DNA of 64,000 bases from Dicaeum eximium (lineage: Eukaryota; Chordata; Aves; Passeriformes; Dicaeidae). Location of the stretch: NCBI GenBank assembly GCA_013396995.1, contig VWZP01005667.1, positions 888,107 to 952,106 on the forward strand, in the 5' to 3' direction. This document shows, one piece after another, positions 11,063 through 25,980 of the stretch; the first letter of the stretch is position 1, and every line of letters begins with the position of its first letter. Position numbers and translations under genes: made by a program. A model generated the notes under the pieces. It saw nothing but the letters and a program-made list of their open reading frames with translations. It ran no database searches and had not been told where the DNA came from.

Positions 11063-14000
11063 CAACACAAAGCAGTACATGCCCAAGCTCATAACATCAG
11101 CCTCTCAATACTTGTTTACTCTTTTAGCAATTGTCCCTTTTATTTGCATTTAACCAGGTCTTCTGCAAGGCTGCCACATCAATACAGGATTTAGGTCCCT
11201 CCAAAGAATTTCTTTGCCTTCACAAACAAGATGCTGCACTAATAGATTTTCCCACCTTTCATTTTATTTTTAATAACCTGTGGAGAGGAGCCTTGGGTAT
11301 ACTCCAGGAAGCACTGGGGCTATTTATTCCACTGGATAAACTGATTCCTAAGGATCCAGCTTCAAATAAACCACAGGAACACTCACAGTTCTCCAGACAC
11401 TGACACATCACCTCGTTTCTCTCTCTACAGAGCTGTAAGGCTGCTCCAGAGCTCCTATGACTGTGAAGATGAGCAAATTGACTTTACATGGGGATGCTGC
11501 AGGCAGACTCAGTTGCTACAACCTGTTGAGATGAAGTTACTGATGCTACCACGTCTATGCATAGCATCCATTTCAGTAAATAATCTCAAGCTGCAGTGAG
11601 GAAAGCCTTTTATGCAGAATTAGTGTCCCACATTGTTCCTTGTAGAGTGGAGATCCCACACCCACTGGCAGCACCTGACAGGCTGCTCTTACCTGGGGTC
11701 TGAAGCTTAATTTTGCACAGCCACCACCTAAACACATCAGAAACATTAAAAGGAAACTTAGCAGCAAATAAAGGAACAAGAGATATTGAGGATATCTAAT
11801 GAGCCCTAACCTCACAGCTTCGAGGCCCAGATGGAAGTGGAAATGCCAGAAGTTTTAAGGAAAAACAAAAAATACTAACTGCTTCTGTGCTAACATTATC
11901 CCTCAAAAATGGAGTAAAGAGGACAAATTGTAAGTGAGCATTTCCTATATTTCTCTGAGGAAGTCCTAAGTGATTTTATAAAGCTTGTTTTCAGCCAAAA
12001 TAAAGACATTTTCAGCTCTCAAAGAATAACTGATTAGCACATTTCAGCTATTTTCCAGTTGAACACAATAAGCAAAGACAAGAAAAAAAATCAGTTTAAT
12101 TAAATATAAAACAGTTATTGCTGAGCAATCTGAAATGAAAATAATTTGTCTAGTAAACAAAATGCACAACAACAAAACAAAATGCTAATAAGTTATAGGT
12201 CATGTCAATATATCCCTCATTAGCAATCAAAAAAACCCTCAAACTTAATAGGTATTTGAGAGTTATTGCACCAGTTCAAAGATATCATCAGCTCCTCAGC
12301 TAACATGTTTTGCTGTGCATGGCCACACACTTCAGCATTGCTTTAACTTGACAGAATTTCCCCAAAATGTAGATTCCTTACAAGCAAAGCCAAGCACTTT
12401 TGTAACAGACTAGAAAGAAAGACATAAGCAACTAAAATCAGTATTTGATATACTGTTAAGTTTATTCCCCAATTTAATTTTGCAGAATGAGATGGAAAGA
12501 GATTCCTCAGCATATTACAGAAAGTGACACATTTTAAACAGAGAAAAGATAAACCATTTCAAGAATTTATGACCTCACAGAAGTGGCTTACGGTTTTATT
12601 TTTCACCTAAAAATAGCATTCCTATGATCAGGATGTGTTCAGTGCAGTGCTGGATGCAGTTTCCTATATTAATTGGATTTTTCGATGTATTACAATGTTG
12701 GGAGAGAAAGAGAGCCTTTGGAAAGAAAGGAGGAATAAAATACAATTTAAAATAGATAGCAGACATTCCAAGCTGGTTTTTTTTTCCTTTTATTAGGGTG
12801 CTAATTTATATTAATATCAAGAAGAGGAAACTCCTCACCAAGGAATTTAATAAGAAGGTAATGATCTGAGAAATAATAGAATGAAATACATCCAGATTCT
12901 GTACTGTACTTTCAGATGGTTGGGGTGCCACTAGTCATGGAACAGAAGCCATTCCAAACACTGCAACCTCAGACTATCAGGGATCTTCATTATTTCAGTC
13001 AGATCAATCAGAGGGGAGCCATGGCTGCCAGAACATCCACATGAAGCTGGAAGAGTCAGCAGTGTGGCACAGGGCAGCTACTAAATCAAAAGCAGAAGGT
13101 GCCCCCAGTGTGATGAAGGCAGGACTGCCTGTAGCTGCAGGAAAACTGAAGCTGCCTGCTCATACTCTAAACCACATTGGCAGTTCCTTTTACTGTGCAC
13201 GGGGAACAAGCATTCCCCAGAGACTGGCAGGCCACTTACACAGGATCTCAACAAAGAAAAGGGAAGGATGGAAAGGGGATACCAATAAAATTCAGGTCCC
13301 ATAACCATTGCAAAGACTTTTCTCTTATACATCCTGCGTGCTGGAATCTGTTTCTTTCAATTTTCCACACACAGATTTTAATTTAATGGAGCAAAAGTGC
13401 AAGGACTATCTGAAGAAAACCAACCCTGGTGGAAGAATACACCGAGAATGGCACACAGTTATTCCACAGACATATAGGGAGGGAAAACATTTAACATGAT
13501 ATGCTGAGAATGAAACCTTTGGGTTACATAAATGCACTGGAATCAGCAGTCTCCTACTCCTCAGTCTGCAGTTTGCCATGTTTGGAGTCTGAGGTTCAGT
13601 CTGAGCTCTGCTGGTTGGAGGCACCATGGGACAAAGGCAGGGCTGTGCTCCAATCCCCCACTCCTGAGTGCTCCCAGGCTCATCTTTCTCACACCCAGCT
13701 GGTCCTGCAGCTATGCAGATTTATTGCCTACCCACAACTGGAAATGCAGATTTGACACAGACCTGGTTTTCCACACATGCTGTAGAAGGAAGAACCCTGC
13801 CCTGTTCTTCCATGAGCCTGTGTTCATTTCCTTATTTCCATTTTTTGGCCCAAACCCATCTCATTCCTTTGTTGTTGGGCAGTCCAAGCCTGGTTCAGCA
13901 CTCAAGCACTGACAAGTACATGGATTTAAACATGGACCTCCAAAATCTAATAACCAGTCACTGAAACCAACTCCTAAATGGGCACCAAATTCTCTTAATG

Positions 14001-14097
14001 GTGACATTTTCAAATGCAGGCCTCAAAGACAGAGCACCTCCAATACTCTAAGAAATCATACAAATAGAGTGGACCATTCTTAGCCTTATAGGGTGAT

Positions 14098-14117
14098 TGC
14101 TAAATGCTCATTTAGCA
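14098..14117. repeat. Short palindrome, 9-bp arms and 2-nt spacer
   Basis: TGCTAAATG (14098-14106) and CATTTAGCA (14109-14117) are perfectly complementary around CT. Arms this short arise by chance in tens of kilobases. No terminator or RNA role is supported. Confidence 0.4.
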
Positions 14118-17100
14118 TTTAGTATTAATCCTATGGGTCTGCAAGCCTTTGTAATGCTGCTGCTACCAATTCAGAGCAACTTTCATGGGAAATGAATATA
14201 TTTTGCACAATAGCTTGAACAAATTTGAGCTAGCACTTGAAGTGGATATTATGAATGCATCAGTTCTACTCAGGTTCAAGGCTTATATCCTTTTATAGTT
14301 TGACCTTAGATAAGAGAATGAACTTCATGCAAGAATATGCCAGTACTTATTACACACTAATTTTTAAAAGGCTTCTTCCCTAAAGAGATGTGTAATTTCA
14401 TTTTCAAACTGGCCATCACAAAGAATCTGAACACACACTTTCACAGACATTATCAAAGCATTCTGCAACACGGAAATATCTTGCAGGAGGATCTATAAAT
14501 GTTTATCTTCTGTAAGCATGGGAAAATAAAGGATTTTGTTGCTGGAGGCATGGACATATTCTTAGGCATATAAACATTTTTGTGCTGAGAAGATTAGGGC
14601 TTAAATGGAAACAGCAACAGATGAACTGCACTGATACATATTGGATGTGATTATTTCCCTTCTTAAATACATAACTCCAAACTAAAAACCAGTTCCAATG
14701 TAGATTATTTATAATCTGATTTTTAATGGATAAATGAATACCAGAGTGGATAAAACTTCTTATTTAGAGCTCAACTCCTCCATAGCCAGCCCTGGCAGCA
14801 CACAGGGCCAGGCAGCACTTCAGTGCCCAGCACTGGCACACCAGATAAATATAGTCATCAGTGGGAGAAGTCCTAGCAAGTTTTACCACTCTGTCATGAA
14901 GATTACTTCTATTATGGGGTTTTAGCTGTGTTTTTTATAGCTCTAGCAGTTATAAAAGATTGGCTTATAAAGGCTTATGTCCACAGCATTCAGTTATTTT
15001 GGAGCCCTGGTAGTACCAAATTAGGCTGGGACTGAGGGGTGAAGCATATTTTGAAAATCAATATAACATTTTTATGGCAGCTGCATGACCCCTAATTAGG
15101 GGACAACTTTACATTACAAATCTATCAAAAGTGATAGCACAAAAAGAACAGTTATCTTAGGGATGACAACAGATTTAAAATAGTTACAAATACGAAGTAT
15201 TTCAGTGATAACCAATACCATGGGCCTCAAAAATAGGAAGTTAGCTTATATTGTCTTCAGGGAATACTAAAGCCATGCACATGAGATCCACACAGCCCAA
15301 AAGTTTGAAAAGGAGCAGGGAAGGCCCAGGATAAAATGTTTGCATACCAACAACAAGACTCCACTGACAGCTACAAATATTTACTCTGTGCTTCTTCCTT
15401 TGAAGCACACGAAGCTTTAGGGTGTTGTGGAGCAGCTGTGTCTCTCACACACAGAGCACAGAAGAATTTCACTTCAAGATGAACAAAGGATTACAGGATT
15501 TGGCTTTTCCTCTTTTTTTTAAAGTTGCTTTTATTACAGAACAAAAAATTATAGGTTTCTCTGTGGCTGATGCTGGATGTACAGATGTGTACCAGAATTA
15601 TTACTACTGGGATTCAGTGCTCTGCAACAGACTGGATTCCCTTATCTAAATGAAATTTAAAAGTAGTGGATAATACACACAAAGCAGGATTGCATCTTAA
15701 TTCCCATACTAAGATGCCTTTGGGGTTTTATGCCATTTGCAACAAACCTTGGAGATGCAAAACTTGTCTGCAGTCTTTTATGTTGAAAATGTCCCGGTTT
15801 CCACAAGCAACCAAACAGATTGAGGAACCAATTGATTTGAAACCAGCAAATCATGATTTCATTAAAAATATTTAAGAAGAAGTTCAGATATATCTCTACA
15901 GACATTTCATCCACCTCCACCATGAATGAAAAATATGATAATGCATTACTGCCTGTATAATTCAGTATCATCTGCTTGCTTTGCTTCTTCCCACTGACAG
16001 CCAAAAACCACAGAGATCTGAGTAACAGCAAGGCTCTGTAAGGGACAAAGCTTTATTTGAACCTCTCAGTCGTATACTTAAATATCACCTGCTCCCAGTC
16101 AAGCCCAGGAGAATTCAAGATGCTCATCAAACCTACTCTACAGGAATTAATTTCCATGTATCTCCTTCTGGAAGCAGCTAATGCCAAGCTAGCAGCAGTC
16201 TTTTCAATGATCCTCCACCACCTTCCCACTCCATCCTCCTCTGCTCACAGTCTGGAGGACAAGACAAGCCACCTTAGCAACGCTGGCACCACAACTGAAC
16301 TTCCCTTGGCTTCCACCACACCCTGACAATATGTTCAGGGTCACAGATTTTACAGTTTTGACACCTACACTAAGAGTGTGATCCTTGGTGGGTTTTGGTG
16401 GTCCAGGGCCATATCTAGAGCCCCATAGCTCAGCCCACAACAGTGAGTCTGCAGAGCCTGCACCAGCACAATTCCTGGGAGAAGAGGGTGGGTTTAGCAC
16501 CTTTGTCACCTCCCAGCCTGCTCAATCTGCATGACAAATATTGATGAAGCAGTCTTCCCACCAAAAGGAGGGGCCTGCTGCCAAGAGATGGAGAACACGA
16601 AACAGAAACCCAGAGTACCACTCATACAGGCTGCAATGACTGCATTGAAAAAATCCCAAAGATATACACAAATAAATCAGGCTTCTGAATAGGACCTGAG
16701 AGACCAGCGAGCAGGACAGGCATCTGCAAAGGAAGGATAAAAGTCAGCCTCAGGGAGAGCATGGGAAAGCCTCCAAACAGCTTCCTGGCAGGTCCTGCCT
16801 CTCCTGGGAGGAATGCTGGCCAGGAGCAGCTGAATCCAGCAAACCTGGGAGGGAAGCAGAGAGGAAAATGATGTGGGTTGGGAGATATTTCTTTTTTCCA
16901 AGAAACTGGACCCGGATCCTTCAACTTGGTGACTTCTGGAACAGAAGCCGAGGAAGTCACATTCTAAAGGGGCAGCTTTCAGTGTGTGGTTAAAAGGGAA
17001 ATTATCTTACAGATGAGGGACCATTAACTCCTAAACGTTTTTTATCTGCTCTAGAGATATTCCCTTAGGATACAAAAAGAAATGCAAAAGCAGTTGGGCT

Positions 17101-20100
17101 CAGAAACAAATGCCTGCCTGTAATTTACTGTCTGTCAGGATTATCAGCTACCTTTTTGTTCTTCTGTCAACAAAAACTCAGAGTGAGGCCATACCCACAG
17201 AACATTCATATGTACTTGGTTCTCACTGTCCTTCACATTTATTCTTACCTACCATTGAGCAAGACAAATGAAAATTTTCGTAAAACTTTTAAGTACACAG
17301 CAAGTCCAATAAGTCTAATAGGTCAATTAAGTGCAAGCATGTCATATGTTTGGCAGCATTATGATGACAAACTGACAGCCTTACCCCTCAGAGGAGCATT
17401 TGGCAGCAGCTTTGACCTCCTGCTGCATTGTGGGGTGAGAACATCTTTAGGGGCTCCTGCTCAGAGCCACGGGCCAGGCCATAAATGCAGTGCTTCGATT
17501 TCTGTCTCACAATTTGCTAAGCACAATTCTCCCAGCTCCCCAGACACATATTTCATAAAGAGTAAACTACAGTTTTAATAAAAACTCAACATCACGACTG
17601 CTTTGAGCAGAAAATTCACCCGTTTTTAGCGTTGCTAGCTTAAAATTAACACCTTCCCAAAGAACCTAGCTAATTCCAAGGAAAGCAGCAAACACAAAAG
17701 TCAGCAGCGAATTCAAAACTCAGTTTTGTCACATTTTCCATGCAGAAATAGCTATTTTGTCAATGTCATGAGAATTTGACATTGATGAGTGAGATTTTGA
17801 CAGGACACATTTCATGCAATTTTTGCCTTTAAAAAGCACTTTATTTTTTTTTTTCCCCTAGTTATAAATAGACTCAAAACCTCAGAAATTATTTCTGTTA
17901 TTCCACGTCCTTGGCAAGTTTTTGCCAGAGCCTTGGCCCAATGAGTGCAGCATTTGTGGGGAGGCAGTGTCCAGCTCCAGGGTGGCCACCACACCCCTGT
18001 GCCCCAGCCACGTTGGCAGGGGACAGCCAGAAATTCAGCTGCTCACAGGGAGGTAGGGGTTTATGCTGTTTAAAGACAAAACAAAAAAACAAGTAGCACT
18101 ATTACACATTGATTATCCAGCAATTAAGTCCCACAACAGCAGGTGATTTGCTCAAATCAATATAAGGAATCATTTGAGAGATTATCAGTTAAAGAACATC
18201 TCAATAAGAATAAAACAGAGTGCCAGCAAGAGAGTAAGGGTTTGGGAAATCACATTTTTCTTCACTTTGCAAGGACTTGAGGTTAAGGCCCAAACTGTAC
18301 TGCCTAGGACAGCCCTCTTCAGATGTATTTTATTTGTATTTATAGGAAATGGCCATTTGAACATACCCTCATACCCTTTAAAAAAACTAGAAACCCACAA
18401 GTCAACAGTATCACACCAAGTATGATGATAATATTGTCACACACAATAGATTTGTCACCTGAAAAACTTCTGTTTCTAAGGAAAGAGCTTTCAAAATAGG
18501 GGTGTCCTATATCTTCAGTTATTAACATTCATAATTAAGAAACTTTTCCTTCCTCAATTGCAAAATACACTGCCTGAAGTCAAAGCACACTAGCACAGCA
18601 AATTTCACCCCAAAGTGACAACTCCAATTGCTGTATTCTTTCTTCCAGGAACAAGATAAACTATATCAATGACTGAGGGCAGGAAGACCTTGTTTTTAAA
18701 CAGTAGAAATTCACTTTGTCTTACAGTCCCTTGTTCAAAACAGCAGGCAAAGAACAGCAGCTGCACAAAGTCTGCAGGCTAAGAAATGCCCCATACTTTG
18801 GTAAAAACAAAACATGAAGGACAAATAAAAGCTGTGGACTCAGTGAGAACAGAACATACAGTGGAAGGATATTGCTCAAACCCTCAGACTGCTCTCTCCT
18901 GCAGCAAAGGCTTCACACAGATGCTTTGGTTACAAGATGTCCACAAAAATTTCAGCAAAATAACAATATACATATTAGCAATAAACTACATAAATGTTTG
19001 CACAGTGTCTGCAATACAGATAAACCTGGAGATTAAGCACCATGCAGCCCTACAGAGGCACCCCAAATCAAAGGGATTTCTGCTTGAAATGGAGCTGAAA
19101 TTTGCTAGGAATCACATATTATCAATTGTAGGCACACAACCATTACTTTCCCAGAAGGCTATGCCAGCTTTGCAAAGCAGAAAAAGATAGAATTTTGTGA
19201 AGGGAAAAACCACCAAAATTCTGTATTTTAGATGCTTCAAATGTTAAATTATAAAAATCTTGGAAAAGTCAGATTTCAAACACAACCTGATAGATGTCAG
19301 ATGATATTTGCAGAAGCTACCATTACCTCCTGAAATCTCAGGAAAAAAACAGCTCCCAGGATTTTAGAACATTAAGTGCAGGCAAACATTAGAAAGAGCT
19401 CTTCAGCATCAAAAGAATTCCCAAACAGCACAACCCCTGAAGTGCACCTGCAACAAATACTTGAAAAAGAACAGCATGAGTGATAACCACTACAAAACAA
19501 ACATAAGGAACAAACCAAGGAAAGAGCAGGTTTTATCCAAACCCAGCCAAAAGTTTAGGGATGGAAACTGGAAAGGGAAGCAGCCAAATGCCCTTACCAG
19601 AAGTACAGTAAGTTGTGCTCACTGTTCATTCTGTCCCACAATTTGGGTGCTCTCAGGGACCCCTCTGCTGCTCAGGGACATCCCACATATCCCAAGGCTC
19701 TCTTCCAGATTTACATGGTGTGGTGTGCAGCTTCATCAGCACCATCACCTGCTAACATTTAATTCTGCTTGTCATATTCCTTTAAATAGAGACTCCTTTA
19801 TTCCCACTTGCCTTTATTTCTTGCATCTGTTCCATTCTCTGGAAGCATCTCTGGGGCAGTTTCTCTGCAAGGACTGGTGCAGCTGATTGCATGTTGTGCC
19901 TTTTTTATCTGATGAGCTGCTTTGCTTCTTCATTCCTTCTCATTTCTGGCTTGTTGGGTTCTTTTTCCCCAGCAGGAGGGGGCACATTAAGCCAGTTTAG
20001 TTAAATTTATATTATTCTTACTCCTATAATAGCCATGTGCTGCACTTCAAGAGACATTTCTATTGTGTAAAAGTACTGGTCTTCAATATTAATAGCATCG

Positions 20101-21175
20101 CCACACCAGGTCATCCCAAGGCTTTGTTAAGGCAAATGAAACATTTTAAAGCAGATCAAGCAGGGTAGAATACTGCTATTATTATTTTCCAGAAGTACAA
20201 TTCTGTTTGGCATTAAAATGTCACCCATTTGGATCTTGTGACACTGCTTTGCTTTGTGACCCACACCCTTTGCTTCTGCTGAATTTTAAGATTTTTAGTG
20301 AATTTAAAAATCTCCAAGGCAAGAATTCAGCCTACCCCTTCTCAAGGCAAGTCTGCCTTGTGAGTACTGTATTTCAAAAATCAAAATCACTTTCTGCTTT
20401 CCAAAGCATATATTTTACAAGCAATTAAGGAAGATGCAGGACACAAACTGAGGCCACGTGGTCATGGGTAAAAATCTGTCTGTGAGGAGCTGGGATAAGA
20501 CCCTTACAGGGATGATACTTTCAGCTGAGCATGGTATTGACAGAACTCAAAAATGGAGAGTGCTTCTCAAATGGCATTGATGCACAGGACATTTATTCAG
20601 TTTTACCTCAATAAATGTTGTATGAAAAAAAACCAAAGTAGCTGTAATCTCAAAACTGTGATTTCAGTATAAAATCCTGTTTGCAACACACACAGTGACC
20701 TGTAAATCTGATAACAGTAGTTTAAGGGAAGTAAAATCTGGCCAAAAGAAACCCTCTTTGTTATTTTATACCTATTAAATCTGTGAGCAACATCTAAGGT
20801 CCCTACAGCTCAGTTGTGAATGAAAAAAAAAATTGTCAATTCTTCCTTTCTTCACTTATTTAATATGTACATTTCAAAGGTTTTCTTTAGAGGCAGTTTC
20901 ATTACTTGCCCAGAATATTGAGCTACAGATTTTGCTCTTGGGATAAAACATTCAAAAGCATCAGTGAGATAATTTTATATATAGTTAAAAACATTACATC
21001 TAAAAGCTTCTCCAGCAAAAATATATGCTAAGAAATATCAGTTTAAAGTTATTAACAAAAACAATAGATCAGACCAGCAAATAAAAATAATAATTTTTTA
21101 AAATCATTGGATCCTGGAGTAATCCTGGCCAGTGGAGTCTGGATCCTTATGGGAATTATCACCTGACAGTGTGAT

Positions 21176-21362
21176 GAGCCCTCTGCAATCATCGAGTCCA
21201 ACATAAACCCAGCATTGCCAAGCCCACCCCCAGGTGCCATATCTAAATACTTCCAGGGACAGTTACTCTACCACTTCCCCAGACAGCCTTTTCAAGGGCT
21301 TGACAACTCTTTCTGCAAAGAGATTTTTTCCCTAATATTCAATCTAAAACTTTGGAAGGATT
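21176..21362 (-). mobile_element. CR1 LINE fragment, minus strand
   Basis: Matches the reverse complement of the CR1 3' region: AATCATCGAGTCCAAC, then CCCAGCATTGCCAAGCCCACC, TGCCATATCTAAATACTTCCAGGGACAG (as shorter blocks), CTCTACCACTTCCCC, ACAGCCTTTTCAAGGGCTTG and TTCCCTAATATTCAATCTAAA. It is of a different 3'-end type from the copy at 4971-5394, as its tail uses the 'atcatcgagtccaac' form. It is truncated at both ends, strongly diverged and non-coding. Confidence 0.85.
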
Positions 21363-24300
21363 TTCTCCAAAGCTCCCTCACATCAGTGACTGCCAAGTGC
21401 TTAGATTTTAAGGCCAAGAGTAGGGAGTCTAAATATTTAATGAGGTCTTACACATAGTTATAACCCAGAAATCTTTAATCAGAGTCTCCTGCAGCTACCC
21501 TGGAAGTCAGTAATGTGCTGACCTTCAAAATGGATATATTCCTAAGGACTGCTAGTGATAAAGACCCACTCTGTTCTTATGTAGGATTTTTTTCAGGGTT
21601 ACACTTCTTCCAACATGTATTAGCTTAATTTTAGTTTCCATCCACTGATTTATATAGTTCCACTCTTGCCTATTAGTTTAAAAAGCCTCCTGCAACCATA
21701 AATCTCCTGCCACAGTGTTTACACAGTTCCGATAAGTATCCTCTTAACCTTATTCTAACTACACTGAGCCTCTCGTTAAAAATGAATGTTTTACAGACAC
21801 CCAGTTATTTTTGCAGAACTTTCCTAAGCCCTTTACGAATTTCTATAATCCTTTTTTAAAACATGTTGACATCAGAGAGGGGCTGAATGTCTAAGCAGTT
21901 GTGTCATCAGCAGGGCGCATGTGAGCAAAAATCCCTCCCAGCCAAGGGCCACATTCAGCCACACAAAACTGGAGCTCACACATGGCTGGGTTTCAGCCTG
22001 ACACCCAAGACCCTTTCAAATATCATGGCACTCTAAGATTGAATCCTCCCACCCTGCAGATGCAAGCAATTTTCTTCGTTCCTAAATGCATGACCATTGA
22101 TTTGGCTGCATTAGGATGCACAGGATACCACACCAATTACAATGGGCTTTGAATCAGACTTCAAAAGAAAATGTGCTGTGAAAAATGGGGCTTTTTCGAG
22201 GAGCAGAAGACAGGCATGTTAAGAGCTTGTTCCAGCAGCATTCTGCAGCAGGAGATACTTATGGAGGTCAAGATGATATCCAAGTGCTGGTGTGCACCAG
22301 GAGCAGTAGGAGCATCCACACCCAGCCGTGAGAGAAGAGTCAGGAACGGTGAGCTGACACCTCTCTGCTGACAAGGAGTATCTGCACCTGCTAGTACAGC
22401 CCTGTGGAGGGCTGCCAGTCTCTGGCAGTGTTCATGCAAAAAGTACATCCTATCCCATCTATTTTAATCACTGCAATAAGCTAACAAGGAACAAAAACGC
22501 CAGCAGAGCTGATCTACGCCGCTGAATGGAAAGATTCCGTTCTGCTGTGGAATGACAGTGCACTGACACAGTTTTACAGAATGGAAAATGGAAAACAGCT
22601 TTACTTGGTATGTGAAACCCGTTCTAAGATGCAGAGTTGTGGGCACTTTCAACAGTTCCAGAAAAGAGTACTATTCTTGCATCATATAAGCAGAAAATCA
22701 GGAAATCCATGATCACCCCACTCCAGGCTGCAGGAACTCCTGCTGCTCCCACCTTCCAGGCTGCAGGCCTTGGAGGCCCAATTATGCCATTTGAACATGA
22801 TACAAGATACAATGAATGATGAGTCCCTTTCCTTGAGTTCAGGGGGCTCTGTGGCAGTCCTCAGGCTATGGCTGTGTGATTGACAATGTAAAAAGAAGTT
22901 TCTGAGCACCAGAATGTTGTATTCCTAAACCAGAGTAGCTGCAGATTTGTGTGAAAGAACTTCCTTACACTGATCTCTTCCCAGATTGATGATTTTCTTC
23001 TAGGGTTTTTCAAATATAAAGCAACAGCCATTAAAGAAAAAAAGTGCTCTGCATCTCTGCTCTCTTCCCTCTTCCAACTCCTGGTTTTCACTGGATGGAG
23101 AAATTCTTTGACTTCTCCTAAGACAAGGTTTCCCCCTTCCTCTGAACATCTTAGCATCCATCAGAGACACCAAACAAGATGACCCTGCAGCTTTCTCCAC
23201 CTTGACAGCCCTTGAATTCCTACACTGTTTCCCAGCAAACAAGTAAACTTCAGCTTTTTAAATAGCAATAAATTCTTCACTTCTCCCTGTCCTCTAAAAT
23301 ACCATGTACATTCACATCTCTCTCAAAGCAGTAATTGTGCAAGCTAGTAATTCTCTAATAATTACAATGAAGATGCCTAGACTATTCCTGGCTACCAAAA
23401 TTGAAGTTCTTATAGAGATGCGAATATATTATTTTTAGAGATGCAGAGCCACATTTTATCTCACAGTCTAATGGCTCTTCCTTAAAGGGTTGCAAATTTT
23501 CTAGTGCACTGTATTTTGTCCTGCTAATGTGCCACTTGGAAAATGGGGTTGCCAGTATAACAGCATCTGTAAAAATTCACAGGGGAAAGGGGAAACTTAT
23601 TTTAAATACAGTACTTTTGCCTCCACGAAAGTAAGCTTTTTTCTCACACTGATGTTCTTCAAAGAAAACAGTAGAGATGGGGCTGAAAGAAGGAAGATAT
23701 TGCCATGAGCGGATTCCAGGGTGCAAGCAGAATGAGAAATATTGATGCTAATCAGCCACTCTTATTCATCACAGCACACAGAAATTGCCTCACATACTTC
23801 CATGCTCAGTGACAGAAGTCAGCCCTTCACTCCAAGGTACAGTTTGTAGTTAATCCGATTTTCCTGGAAACAACATATTTTCTGTTTAACTTCTTTTGCT
23901 GCTGTTGTAAATATTTTCTTTTCAATATGAATTTTGCAGACAGGCTTTTACACTAAATCTTTTGAAAATGGCACAATATCCCTTCTTCCCTATGAATAGA
24001 ATTGCTGTGGGCACAACACCTTTAAGGAACACCAGCCAAAGGAAACTCCTCTCCAGGGGTGCAACATGTGGCTTCACCAGCTCTTCCCAAGCCTTCAGGC
24101 TTCCATCAAGTTTTGGTGACCACGAAACCTCTGCTGACACTGTATTGACTGTCTAGTAGGACACATGATGAGCAAACATCCAGAGCTGAGGATGCTCTTT
24201 AATGACAGCATTGTTCATGCACCTGACAGTATTATAACTTGAGTTAGGCTGGGGAGTTTCCATGGAAACAAAACATGACACTAAGAAATAAAGCAGAAAA

Positions 24301-25980
24301 CAGATTTGGAAAGAGGGTCCCAGGCTGTAGCCCACTGACAGTCTGGAGGAACTCCAGCGCTTGTCACAGCAATGAGAGAGGAAAATAGGAATAAAATAAT
24401 TCCTTATGAAATGGTTTCATCCCGTCACATTTCAGAGCTATTTTGTTAGTGATGAGCAGTTTGGGCAGAAGCAGGACAGCCTCTACCACTGCTTAAGCAG
24501 CAGCTCCAGGCATGCAATAGGCAAAGGAGGCAGCAGGGCTGAGAGCTCAGGCACCATCAGTGAGACTCAGCCCTCCCAGGTCAGAATCAAACCTTGGAAA
24601 CGTCTTCAAATGCTGGTAGTTCCAACTTCCCCCATCCAATGTGGCACAGGAGCTGTGATCTCAGATCCCTGCTGCCAGCCTGTTGAGAAACTGGGTTTGC
24701 TTGGGCTGTGTGTCCCACATGAGCGAGCACAGCAACCCTTGGTGTGGAACAACTCGCCCTTTTCCACCAGCCATCACTTCAAGGCACAGGTGCAAGCTGA
24801 CTGATAATCACTGTCAGCACTGCCATCACCTGCTATTTCACCACAGAGCCAGAATTTTCATTTGACCCAAACACTTCACCCAGACAGAGGAGAAGATTCA
24901 CTGAAAAGCAGCAGTTCAGAGAGAAATGCTGTGATCTAAATGCTTCCATTATGGCCAAAAGCAAGTGAAGAAGTATCATCTTTCTTTTCAAACACCCTCA
25001 CCACCTAAAAACTATTTCCAGGAGGAGCTGCACGTTGTTGGGATTAACCTCATTGCAGTCTGGATAGAAAAAGGGGAGCTCTAGCCCATTTCTGCTAGAA
25101 ACCCTATGCATAAGACATCAGGCACACTGAGCCAGCGTGCAGTGAAATTCCATCTCCCCCAGCCTTCAGCAATGTCAGGCTGGGACAGAGATGAACAGCC
25201 TCCTTCTGCTCCCCAGCTCAACACAGACATCTCACTGGCAGAGTACAACCCTGTGCTGCTTTACCAGCCCCTAAGTTAGCTGCAAAAAAAGCTATTTTCA
25301 AACCAGCACAGCTCATGTTTGCCTGGGGTTTGTAGCTTCACTCCTAAAAGCTGCATGGCCATGGAGCTCTTCACAGGCTTCTGCACCCTGAACAAAGAGG
25401 GGCACACTTTGACCCTTACCCAGATAGCAACACAGAACTCAACAAGTCAGCATGAGATTTTTCTTAGAAACCTGATAAAGGACAAAAAGTTCAAAAAGGG
25501 AAGAAGAAGAAGGTCTTGGCTTTAGACTCATTCCACCTACAGTAAAACTTTCACTTGAATGGTTATATGTACTGTTTTCTTGCACTTGTCTGACAAGTTA
25601 CTCCTCTTTGTGCAACAAATTCTTATTCGAAAATAACACTGCCAACAGTTTCTAAGAAATATCTGCACAAGACAATACACCCTTAATTTCTGAGCTCTTT
25701 GCAACTTCTTACACAACTCCTGTTGAGACATGAGCGTGGCTCAAGCGTGACAAGTCTGAAGAAGGAAAGTTCTTGCAGAAAAAGCCCGGATTTCTATGCA
25801 GAGAACTCTGTGATTTCTCAGCCCTGCCAAGGTGCTCATCCTAGACTTGTCATGCGTCTCAGTGCTGTGCATGCCTCAGTTCTGCAGTGGCAAAAGGAGA
25901 TCAAAGACAGCCAATGTTACCAGCAGACCCTCCTGAGGCATGGCAAGATGACAGGCCCCTGGGGATAGCCTTGCTTGTAC
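21363..25980. other. Non-coding unique sequence, no gene recognised
   Basis: Mixed-composition unique DNA. Frames of up to 132 codons (24.4-24.8 kb, +) have no recognisable motif. No tandem array or mobile element could be identified after the CR1 fragment. Confidence 0.55.

Larger units (their letters stand above)
10194..21175. other. Non-coding unique sequence, no gene recognised
   Basis: A long AT-rich stretch with an (AT)8 run at 11047-11062, a 9-bp-arm hairpin at 14098-14117, and slightly GC-richer patches near 10.5-10.7, 13.6-13.8 and 16.2-16.9 kb. The longest frames (126-145 codons near 10.5, 13.5, 17.2 and 18.8 kb) have no recognisable domain, and in several places different frames are open on both strands, as expected by chance. 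I could not identify any transposon here. Confidence 0.55.
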